Shown: one piece after another, positions 6,576 through 12,883 of the stretch
Numbering within the stretch: position 1 is the stretch's first letter
Layout: every line of letters begins with the position of its first letter
Source: Spirochaetales bacterium
GTDB lineage: Bacteria > Spirochaetota > Spirochaetia > DSM-27196 > PWMO01
DNA length: 12,883 bases
NCBI GenBank assembly: GCA_007123465.1
Contig: SKLB01000052.1
Location: 1-12,883 of the forward strand
Direction of reading: 5' to 3'
The notes under the pieces: generated by a model
What the model was told of the DNA's origin: nothing
Databases searched by the model: none
Seen by the model: the letters and a program-made list of their open reading frames with translations, nothing else
Program-made: the position numbers and the translations under genes

Positions 6576-6593
6576 GCGGAGAAATGCTACATT
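6565..6593 (+). promoter_or_regulatory. Sigma70-like promoter with extended -10 for deoR-E2-E3-E1
   Basis: TTGCGC (6565-6570), a 17-nt spacer, and TACATT (6588-6593) preceded by TGC (extended -10). Transcription should start near 6600, about 21 nt before the GTG of the DeoR gene. No later promoter is evident in the short gaps (9-17 nt) down to 12616, so this one probably drives all four genes. Confidence 0.65.
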
Positions 6594-6621
6594 ATGCGTG
6601 TATATCGAAAGGGTTTCGTAA

Positions 6622-7377
6622 GTGATTCATAACCTGAATGAAAGGGAACAGGCGCTGATCGATCTGATCATGGAGGACCCCAACTGCTCGGTCTCACAGA
6701 TGAGCAAGGCGCTGCAGATCTCCGCGGTCACAGTCCGTTCGGTGCTCAACAGCCTGGCCGACAAAGGTATGATCGTGCGCACCTGGGGCGGCGCCGCGCC
6801 GGCGTTCCATCCGGCAATTGCGGAACGGCAACGCACCGCAGTCGAGTGCAAACATCGCATAGCGCGCGCCGCGGCGGCGCTGGTAGATGAAGGCGACACC
6901 ATCATGATAGAGGCGGGAACCACCACCGCGCTGGTAGCACGTTACATCTTCGGCAAGCGCAATATCAGTGTGGTAAGTAACTCAACGCTGATACTGCCGT
7001 ACGCGCGCGCCAATCCGCAACTGAGCCTGACCATGGTGGGTGGATCGTTCCGGCCGGAAACTGAATCCTTTGTGGGACCGCTGGCGCTCGGCGAGCTGGA
7101 GCGGTTTCACGTGCGCACCGCCTTCGTGGGTACCGACGGCTTCACTATCGAGCACGGGCTCTCGACGCACCTTGTTGAAGGAGCAGAAATTGTGCGAAAG
7201 ATATCACAACAGGCCGAACGAGTAGTGATGGTAGCCGATAGCTCCAAATGGGGTCATCGAGGTTTTGTAGCGGTGCTTCCGCTGGACGGGATCACGCATA
7301 TTGTAACGGACCGCGATCTGCCGCAGCAGGCCTGCGAGGCGCTGACAGATTGCGGTCTGGACGTACAACGAGTTTAG
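6622..7377 (+). CDS. DeoR/GlpR-family transcriptional regulator
   Basis: The 251-residue protein has an N-terminal winged helix-turn-helix (about 6-58, ending in the family's GGA) and a C-terminal phospho-sugar-sensing domain (about 75-240; IEAGTTTALVA, VVSNSTLI, VGGSFRPETESFVGP, VADSSKWG), typical of DeoR repressors of sugar catabolism. The usual recognition-helix signature TIRRDL appears as TVRSVL (37-42), so its DNA specificity may be unusual. The start is GTG: AAAGGG (6608-6613) is 8 nt upstream, and CGAAA-GGG-TTTCG (6606-6618) could fold a small hairpin over that site. It is the first gene of the unit continuing into E2; its stop TAG (7375-7377) overlaps the E2 ribosome site AGGAGG. It probably controls its own operon through the palindrome at 6562-6575; the effector is unknown. 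Confidence 0.92.
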   Translation: MIHNLNEREQALIDLIMEDPNCSVSQMSKALQISAVTVRSVLNSLADKGMIVRTWGGAAPAFHPAIAERQRTAVECKHRIARAAAALVDEGDTIMIEAGTTTALVARYIFGKRNISVVSNSTLILPYARANPQLSLTMVGGSFRPETESFVGPLALGELERFHVRTAFVGTDGFTIEHGLSTHLVEGAEIVRKISQQAERVVMVADSSKWGHRGFVAVLPLDGITHIVTDRDLPQQACEALTDCGLDVQRV

Positions 7378-7386
7378 GAGGAATGG

Positions 7387-8784
7387 ATGGCAACCGAAGT
7401 ATTGATGCCACGCCAGGGTCAGTCGGTAGAAAGCTGCCTGATTGTAGAGTGGAAAAAGAACGAGGGCGACAGTGTCAGCGAGGGCGACATTCTCTGCGAA
7501 GTAGAGACCGACAAGGCAACGTTTGAGGTCGAAGCCCCGGTCTCCGGTGTACTGCTGCGTATTCTGCACCAGGCAGACGACGACGTGCCGGTACTGACAC
7601 CGATAGCCTACATCGGTGAAGCCGGCGAAGAGATCGAGGACGAAGGCTCCGATGATGGTACCCGCACAGCGACGGAGGACGCGGCTGAAGACCAGCCTGA
7701 GGAATATCGGAAAGAACACGCGCAGAGCGAAGACCGCGCAACTCCAAGCGCAGACACACCAGTCGACAGGCAACCGTCGGACGCCGGAACTGACAGCGGC
7801 GGGTCGGGCTTCATCTCGCCGCGGGCGCGTAGACTGGCCGCGAAGCACGGACTTGATTACAGCGCCGTCACGGGCAGCGGCCCCGGCGGACGCATCATCG
7901 AGCGCGATATCCAGGCGCTGCTGGACTCCGGCGAGCCGCTGACTGCCGCCGCCCGCGCAGAGACCGCCGGTACGGCGCAGCCAAGCCACGGTAGCGGTAT
8001 CGGCGGGCGCGTGCGCAGCGCCGACCTGCAGCGGCCCGTCTCAACCACAGCTGCTGCGGACACCGCCGCGCCGGGCGCTGATTTCCCCGGACCGTCTGAA
8101 GCACAACCGCTGAAAGGCGTGCGCAAAGTGATCGCCGAACGGATGCTCGCATCGGTTCAGACAACCGCGCAGCTGACCCTCAACAGCAGCGCAGATGCAC
8201 GCGCGCTACAGCGCCTGCGCCGGCGCTTCAAAGAGACCGACGCAACCCTGGGCCTGGGCGGCGTGACCCTCAATGACCTGCTGCACTTTGCGGTGTCGCG
8301 AACCGTGCAGCGTTTCGGCTACATGAACAGCCACATGGGCGACAGCAAAATCCGGCAGTTCCGCCACGTGCATCTGGGGTTCGCCGTCGACACGCCGAAA
8401 GGGCTGATGGTGCCGACAATCCGCTTTGCGGACCGTTTGAGCCTTTTGCAGATGTCCGAGGAAGCCAAACGTCTGGCGGCGGCCTGCCAGCAGGGAAGCG
8501 CCGAGGCTGATGAGCTGGCCAACGGAACCTTCACGGTTACAAACCTCGGGGGCCTCGGTATAGAGCACTTCACCCCGGTACTCAACCCGCCCCAGGTGGC
8601 AATTCTGGGTGTTTCCAACATCCAGCTGAAGCCGGTAGCCGGTGAGTCGGAGGTTGAGTTTGTACCGTCCATCGGGCTGTCACTGACGATCGATCACCGG
8701 GCGGTAGACGGCGCCCCGGCAGCGCGCTTTCTGCAGGCACTCTGTGAAGCGATAGCCGAAATCGACCTGACACTGGCGTTGTAA
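7387..8784 (+). CDS. 2-oxo acid dehydrogenase E2: dihydrolipoyl acyltransferase
   Basis: This 465-residue core subunit transfers the acyl group from lipoamide to CoA. It has one lipoyl domain (about 1-78, lipoyl Lys43 in ETDKAT), a long acidic linker (about 78-140), a peripheral-subunit-binding domain (142-180, FISPRARRLAAKHGLDY to GSGPGGRIIERDI), and a catalytic acyltransferase domain (about 235-465) ending with the active-site DHRAVDG (His437, Asp441, Gly442). A second copy of the binding-domain tail, GSGIGGRVRSADLQ (202-215), sits in the second linker. AGGAGG (7376-7381) lies 5 nt before the ATG at 7387; the ATG at 7383 is out of frame. The order E2-E3-E1 is unusual, since most operons begin with E1. 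Single-lipoyl E2s occur in pyruvate, branched-chain and acetoin complexes, so the acyl substrate is not settled. Confidence 0.93.
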   Translation: MATEVLMPRQGQSVESCLIVEWKKNEGDSVSEGDILCEVETDKATFEVEAPVSGVLLRILHQADDDVPVLTPIAYIGEAGEEIEDEGSDDGTRTATEDAAEDQPEEYRKEHAQSEDRATPSADTPVDRQPSDAGTDSGGSGFISPRARRLAAKHGLDYSAVTGSGPGGRIIERDIQALLDSGEPLTAAARAETAGTAQPSHGSGIGGRVRSADLQRPVSTTAAADTAAPGADFPGPSEAQPLKGVRKVIAERMLASVQTTAQLTLNSSADARALQRLRRRFKETDATLGLGGVTLNDLLHFAVSRTVQRFGYMNSHMGDSKIRQFRHVHLGFAVDTPKGLMVPTIRFADRLSLLQMSEEAKRLAAACQQGSAEADELANGTFTVTNLGGLGIEHFTPVLNPPQVAILGVSNIQLKPVAGESEVEFVPSIGLSLTIDHRAVDGAPAARFLQALCEAIAEIDLTLAL

Positions 8785-8795
8785 GGAGAACTGTC

Positions 8796-10142
8796 ATGTA
8801 CGATGTTGTAATTCTGGGCGGCGGTCCCGCTGGGTATCGCGCAGCAGAACGCACCGCCGAGGCCGGGCTGCAGACCGTATTGATCGAAGAGCGGCAGCTG
8901 GGCGGAACGTGCCTCAACGTTGGCTGCATCCCGACCAAGACGCTGTTGAACAGCGCCAAGACCTACGCACACATCGGCGACAGCGCGCGTATCGGTGTCA
9001 CAGCCGAGGCGACGTTCGACCTGAGCGCGGCCATGAAATGGAAAACCCAGGTGGTCGGCGGCCTGCGCAAGGGAATCGCGGCCACGTTGAAGAAACGTGG
9101 GGTCCAGATTGTCGATGGCCGCGGAATGATGGTTGACCGCAACGCAGTCCAGGTGGGCGATACACGCTACGAGGGCCGCTACCTGGTGCTGGCAAGCGGG
9201 TCTTCGCCGGCGTGGCCGCCAATTCCAGGAATTGACTCGCCCGGCGTGGTCAACAGCAGCCAGCTGCTGGAAATCAGCGATATGCCCAAAGCCGTGACCG
9301 TTGTCGGTGGCGGCTACATCGGCATGGAGTTTGCCTCTTTCTTTGCGCTGCTGGGAGTGCCGGTCACGGTTGTGGAGATGATGGACGAGATCATTCCGTT
9401 CATGGAGCCCGAGCTTGCAGCGCTGTTGCGCAAGAGCGTCAGCGGGGTCAGCTATGAGCTGGGCGCGCGCGTAACGCAGATCAACGAGGGGTCGCTCACC
9501 TTTGAGCGCGACGGCCGCGAGCAGAACGTTGATTCCGATCTGATTCTGATCTCTACCGGGCGGCAGCCCAACGTTGATAACCTGGGCTACCAGGCCAACG
9601 GTCTGGACGTTGACCGCAGCGGGATCCGCGTCAACGAGTTTCTGGAGACTAACCTGCCGGGCGTCTTTGCAGTTGGCGATGTCAACGGACGCAGCCTGCT
9701 GGCGCACACCGCCTACCGCATGGCCGATGTTGCCGCTTCACGGATTCTGGAAAAGGAAGGCCAGGGTCCGGCGCAGCGCATGCGCTACGAGGCGATTCCG
9801 TGGGTGGTATTCACCCAACCCGAAGTTGCCGGCTGCGGCATGACCGAGACCGAAGCGCGCCAAGCAGGCCTGAAGGTGACCACCGACAGCGTCAGTCTCA
9901 AGATCAGCGGCCGCTACGTTGCCGAGCACCCCGGTGAGAACGGCAGCGCAAAAATTGTTGCCGACGCATCCAGCGGTCGGATTATCGGTGTGCAGATGCT
10001 CGGCTCGGGAGTATCGGAATTGATCTTTGGTGCCGCACTGATGATCGAGAACGAGCTGAGAGTCAAAGATGTCCGCGAGGTCATCTTTCCCCACCCCACC
10101 GTCAGCGAGGTCTTTCGCGACGCAATGTGGGATATGGACTAA
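8796..10142 (+). CDS. lpdA: Dihydrolipoamide dehydrogenase (E3)
   Basis: This 448-residue flavoprotein reoxidises dihydrolipoamide on E2 and passes electrons to NAD+. Visible are the FAD-binding GGGPAGYRAA near the N-terminus, the redox-active disulfide GGTCLNVGCIPTK (Cys39, Cys44), the NAD-binding VGGGYIGMEFASF (170-182) whose second strand ends in a Glu (TVVEMMD, favouring NAD over NADP), the second FAD motif VFAVGDVNG, and the C-terminal dimer-interface HPTVSE (His433, Glu438) that completes the partner active site. AAGGAG (8783-8788) overlaps the E2 stop and lies 7 nt before the ATG. All catalytic residues are present, so it should be active. Its place between E2 and E1 marks it as the dedicated E3 of this complex. 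Confidence 0.96.
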   Translation: MYDVVILGGGPAGYRAAERTAEAGLQTVLIEERQLGGTCLNVGCIPTKTLLNSAKTYAHIGDSARIGVTAEATFDLSAAMKWKTQVVGGLRKGIAATLKKRGVQIVDGRGMMVDRNAVQVGDTRYEGRYLVLASGSSPAWPPIPGIDSPGVVNSSQLLEISDMPKAVTVVGGGYIGMEFASFFALLGVPVTVVEMMDEIIPFMEPELAALLRKSVSGVSYELGARVTQINEGSLTFERDGREQNVDSDLILISTGRQPNVDNLGYQANGLDVDRSGIRVNEFLETNLPGVFAVGDVNGRSLLAHTAYRMADVAASRILEKEGQGPAQRMRYEAIPWVVFTQPEVAGCGMTETEARQAGLKVTTDSVSLKISGRYVAEHPGENGSAKIVADASSGRIIGVQMLGSGVSELIFGAALMIENELRVKDVREVIFPHPTVSEVFRDAMWDMD

Positions 10143-10147
10143 GACAC

Positions 10148-10153
10148 AAGGAG
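10148..10153 (+). promoter_or_regulatory. Ribosome binding site deciding the E1 start
   Basis: AAGGAG, 6 nt upstream of ATG 10160 and just after the E3 stop at 10140-10142, supports the shorter 818-residue E1 over an 829-residue reading from GTG 10127. Confidence 0.75.
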
Positions 10154-10159
10154 TACAGA

Positions 10160-12616
10160 ATGCCACAGTCACTAACAATCGATCCAAAGGAAGTTCGCAA
10201 GCCAAGCGCGATCTCGATCCCCGACATACCGGTCAATCAGTACAAGTCAGACGCCAAGGCTGAAATCAAGAAGTACGGCAAGCAGCGTCTGTCGCGGATG
10301 CTCTATCACATGATGGTGATCCGCGAGTTTGAGACCATGCTCAACGACATCAAGACGCAGGGCGCCTATCAAGGCATCGAGTACGACCACAAAGGCCCGG
10401 CACACCTCTCAATCGGCCAGGAGTCGACCACGGTCGGCCAGTGCGCGGCGCTTGAGATCGATGACTACATCTTCGGTTCGCACCGCAGCCACGGTGAGAT
10501 TCTGGCCAAATGCCTGGCGGCAGTCGACAAACTCGAGGACAAAGAGCTCGAGTCGGTGATGAAGAGTTACCTCAACGGCGATGTGCTGAAGGTAGTCCAG
10601 CGCGACAAACTCGATTCCGTCAGAACAACCGCCGAACGCTTTGTAATCTACGGCACCCTGGCAGAGATCTTTGGTCGGGCAGCCGGCTTCAACCGCGGAC
10701 TCGGTGGGTCGATGCACGCCTTCTTTGCGCCGTTTGGCAGCATGCCCAATAACGCTATTGTCGGCGGCTCCGCGGACATCGCGATGGGCTCCGCGCTGTT
10801 CAAGCGCGTCAACCGCAGGAGCGGTATCGTGATTGCCAACATCGGTGACGCCTCGATGGGATGTGGCCCAACCTGGGAAGCGATGACGATTGCCAGCATG
10901 GACCAGTACCGCACACTGTGGCCGGAGGACATCGGCGGGGCGCCACCGATCATGTTCAACTTCATCAACAACTTCTACGGCATGGGCGGGCAGACCCACG
11001 GCGAAACCATGGGGTTTGGCGTGCTGGCGCGCGTTGGCGCGGGCGTCAACCCGCAAGCGATGCACGCTGAACGCGTTGACGGCTACAACCCGCTTGCAGT
11101 GGCCGACGCGGTCGAACGCAAGAAGAACGTTTTACTGGAGGGCCGCGGACCGGTGCTGATGGACACTATAACCTATCGCATCTCGGGCCACTCACCCTCA
11201 GACGCTTCGTCGTATCGCACCAAAGAGGAAATCGAGGCGTGGCAGGACGCCGACTGTATTCGCAGTTTCTCCGAGTATCTGCTGGAGAACAAGGTTGTGA
11301 GTCAGGATGATATCGATGCACTCCAGAATCAGGTCACCGAGCACATCACCGCAGCGCTCAAACTGGCGGTACCACTGGATATCTCGCCGCGGCTCCCGGC
11401 AGAAAAGATCGGCGAATACATGTTCTCCAACACGCCGACCGAAAAGATGGAGGAGCGCGAACCCGAGACGTTGATATCAATCGAAGAGAATCCACGCGTG
11501 CAGCAGCTCTCCAAGCGTTCGCGCTACGCGCTCGATGAGAACGGCAAGCCGCTGTCCAAGATGAAGATCTTTGCCTATCGCGACGCTCTGTTCGAGGCGA
11601 TGCTGCACCGCTTCTACATCGATCCTACGATGGTTGCCTACGGCGAAGAGAATCGCGACTGGGGAGGTGCGTTTGCCGTCTACCGCGGTCTCACCGAGGC
11701 GCTGCCGTATCACCGGCTGTTCAACTCCTCGATATCCGAGGGCGCAATTGTGGGCTCGGGCGTTGGCTACGCTCTGTCAGGCGGGCGCGCGGTGGTGGAG
11801 CTGATGTACTGTGACTTCATGGGCCGCGCAGGTGACGAGATCTTCAACCAGATGGCCAAGTGGCAGAGCATGAGTGCCGGGGTGCTGAAGATGCCGCTGG
11901 TACTGCGCGTGTCGGTTGGCAGCAAGTACGGTGCCCAGCACTCGCAGGACTGGAGTTCAATGGTGGCCCACATCCCCGGACTGAAGGTTATGTTTCCGGC
12001 AACCCCGTACGATGCCAAGGGCATGTTGAACCTGGCATTGCGAGGCACCGATCCGGTGGTCTTCTTCGAGAGCCAACGGCTCTACGACATTGGTGAACTG
12101 TTTGAAAAGGACGGGGTGCCGCAAGACTATTACGAAGTAGCCGAAGGCGAACCCGTGGTCCGCCGCACCGGTGGCAATGTGACAATTGTCACCGTAGGCG
12201 CAACACTCTACCGCGCGCTGGAAGCCGCCGATGACCTGGCGCAGAATCACGGTGTTGAGGCCGAAGTAATCGATGCCCGCTTTATCAACCCGCTTAACCT
12301 CGACCCGATTGTGGAGTCGGTGCGCAAGACCGGCAAGCTGGTATTGGCCTCAGATGCCTGCGAACGCGGCTCGTTTCTCTATAGCGTTGCTTCGAACGTT
12401 GCCCAGGCTGCCTTTGACTACCTCGACGGACCGCCGGTTGTGGTCGGATCGCGCAACTGGATCACTCCCGCGTTTGAGATGGAAGACGCCTTCTTTCCGC
12501 AGAAGGAGTGGATCATCGACGCAATTCATGAACGGCTGTTACCGCTGAAAGGACACTCAGCCAGCACGGTGCAGACCACCGGAGAACTGCTGAAGCGCTA
12601 CCGCAGCGGAGTCTGA
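10160..12616 (+). CDS. 2-oxo acid dehydrogenase E1, fused alpha and beta subunits (thiamin diphosphate)
   Basis: This 818-residue single chain decarboxylates a 2-oxo acid on thiamin diphosphate and acylates the E2 lipoyl group. The E1-alpha part covers about 25-420 (GPAHLSIGQES, GSHRSHGEI, GLGGSMHAF, SGHSPSD) with a ThDP/Mg motif GDA-x38-NN (G229-D230-A231 to N270-N271). A linker spans about 420-465. The E1-beta part follows to the end (YGEEN, ISEGAIVGSG with activating-type Glu527, HSQDW, PATPYDAKG, DARFINPLN). Compared with ordinary E1-alpha there are insertions at about 118-164 and inside the ThDP motif, and GDG is GDA. ATG 10160 is chosen because AAGGAG (10148-10153) is 6 nt upstream; the in-frame GTG at 10127 lies inside the E3 gene. 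Pyruvate is the likeliest substrate by family, but branched-chain 2-oxo acids or acetoin remain possible. Confidence 0.92.
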   Translation: MPQSLTIDPKEVRKPSAISIPDIPVNQYKSDAKAEIKKYGKQRLSRMLYHMMVIREFETMLNDIKTQGAYQGIEYDHKGPAHLSIGQESTTVGQCAALEIDDYIFGSHRSHGEILAKCLAAVDKLEDKELESVMKSYLNGDVLKVVQRDKLDSVRTTAERFVIYGTLAEIFGRAAGFNRGLGGSMHAFFAPFGSMPNNAIVGGSADIAMGSALFKRVNRRSGIVIANIGDASMGCGPTWEAMTIASMDQYRTLWPEDIGGAPPIMFNFINNFYGMGGQTHGETMGFGVLARVGAGVNPQAMHAERVDGYNPLAVADAVERKKNVLLEGRGPVLMDTITYRISGHSPSDASSYRTKEEIEAWQDADCIRSFSEYLLENKVVSQDDIDALQNQVTEHITAALKLAVPLDISPRLPAEKIGEYMFSNTPTEKMEEREPETLISIEENPRVQQLSKRSRYALDENGKPLSKMKIFAYRDALFEAMLHRFYIDPTMVAYGEENRDWGGAFAVYRGLTEALPYHRLFNSSISEGAIVGSGVGYALSGGRAVVELMYCDFMGRAGDEIFNQMAKWQSMSAGVLKMPLVLRVSVGSKYGAQHSQDWSSMVAHIPGLKVMFPATPYDAKGMLNLALRGTDPVVFFESQRLYDIGELFEKDGVPQDYYEVAEGEPVVRRTGGNVTIVTVGATLYRALEAADDLAQNHGVEAEVIDARFINPLNLDPIVESVRKTGKLVLASDACERGSFLYSVASNVAQAAFDYLDGPPVVVGSRNWITPAFEMEDAFFPQKEWIIDAIHERLLPLKGHSASTVQTTGELLKRYRSGV

Positions 12617-12629
12617 GCGCCACGCTCAG
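12613..12629. repeat. Inverted repeat spanning both convergent stop codons
   Basis: CTGAGCG (12613-12619) and CGCTCAG (12623-12629) form a 7-bp stem with a 3-nt loop. The E1 stop TGA (12614-12616) is in one arm and the stop of the minus-strand HAD gene (12628-12626) is in the other, only 9 nt apart. There is no U tract on either side, so it is not a classic intrinsic terminator, but it could protect or delimit both convergent transcripts. Confidence 0.6.
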
Positions 12630-12883
12630 CGAACAGACAACAGGGCGCCGGCAAGCTCGGCAAAGCCGGCGCCGCCTTCTGACTCGGTAACGTAGGCCGG
12701 CGCGGCTTCGAGTATGTCGGCGAACTGACGCACGTTAGCTACACCAACCGAGAACGGAAAGAAGCCGAACATCGGCGCATCGTTGGGTGAATCGCCGCAG
12801 AACACCACGGCGTGCCTGGACGCTTGCAGATCGCGGGCGTAGACCTCCCGGAACAGCACCTCGGACATCGAGAGTTTATCGTA
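12626..12883 (-). CDS. HAD-family phosphatase, C-terminal part (Cof / mannosyl-3-phosphoglycerate phosphatase-like)
   Basis: Eighty-five residues are visible on the minus strand, running in from the right edge (YDKLSMSEVLFREV...) to the stop at 12628-12626. The segment FCGDSPNDAPMF is HAD motif IV (GDxxND, Mg2+-binding acids), followed by FFPFSVGVANV, as in type IIB HAD hydrolases of the Cof, sucrose-phosphatase and mannosyl-3-phosphoglycerate phosphatase group. An internal ATG exists at 12868, but the frame is open to the edge and motif IV lies near the C-terminus in this family, so the real start is outside the window. The substrate is probably a sugar phosphate but cannot be named. It is convergent with the E1 gene. 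A 9-bp GC inverted repeat (GGCGCCGGC 12644-12652, GCCGGCGCC 12665-12673) lies inside the coding region. Confidence 0.85.
   Translation of the reverse strand, partial: YDKLSMSEVLFREVYARDLQASRHAVVFCGDSPNDAPMFGFFPFSVGVANVRQFADILEAAPAYVTESEGGAGFAELAGALLSVR

Noticed and set aside
6606..6618. CGAAA-GGG-TTTCG hairpin over the deoR ribosome site as a thermosensor or riboswitch
   Set aside because: Five pairs, three of them A-T, with a 3-nt loop is too weak to support a specific regulatory claim; it is mentioned only in the gene entry.
10127..10159. GTG start giving an 829-residue E1
   Set aside because: It lies inside the E3 gene and has no ribosome site, whereas ATG 10160 follows AAGGAG at a 6-nt spacing and begins a sensible N-terminus.

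Overview
The window is a compact, GC-rich (about 60% by eye) bacterial chromosomal segment. It holds eleven protein-coding genes, two of them cut by the window edges. Short gaps, strong AGGAGG-type ribosome sites and sigma70-like promoters point to an ordinary bacterial chromosome. I see no mobile element, CRISPR array, tRNA or rRNA. The host cannot be named from sequence alone. The mix of flavodoxin, a receiver/PAS/HisKA_2-type sensor, LacI and DeoR regulators and a fused E1 alpha-beta would suit a free-living, sugar-fermenting Spirochaetota member, but that is a low-confidence inference.

Layout. (1) 1-83, minus strand: the first 27 residues of a flavodoxin, with its own promoter at 143-171. 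(2) 286-2909, plus strand: a receiver-PAS-PAS-histidine-kinase-like protein whose stop codon lies 2 nt before the start of a 6-phosphogluconolactonase. (3) 3013-4029: a LacI/GalR-family repressor. (4) 4064-6464: a near-consensus promoter, a dense block of inverted repeats in the leader, then L-fucose isomerase (fucI) and L-fucose mutarotase (fucU). (5) 6562-12616: a second promoter whose -35 lies inside a perfect 14-bp palindrome, then a DeoR-family regulator and a complete 2-oxo acid dehydrogenase complex in the order E2 (lipoyl acyltransferase), E3 (dihydrolipoamide dehydrogenase), E1 (alpha and beta fused in one 818-residue chain). (6) 12626-12883, minus strand: the C-terminal end of a HAD-family phosphatase, convergent with E1.

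How the genes may work together. FucU interconverts fucose anomers and FucI makes L-fuculose (this family also commonly handles D-arabinose). The adjacent LacI repressor probably controls fucIU through an operator-like palindrome just downstream of the -10 box. The usual next steps (fuculokinase, fuculose-phosphate aldolase, a permease) are absent here. Instead a DeoR-controlled 2-oxo acid dehydrogenase operon follows directly. Whether that complex is a sugar-inducible pyruvate dehydrogenase or acts on another 2-oxo acid or acetoin-like substrate cannot be decided from sequence.

Most notable points: the sensor protein appears to have lost its phosphoacceptor histidine and its ATP-binding N-box; the fucIU leader has overlapping, mutually exclusive inverted repeats; the fused E1 has insertions and a GDA variant of the thiamin-diphosphate motif; and the E2 carries a second copy of the tail of its subunit-binding domain.
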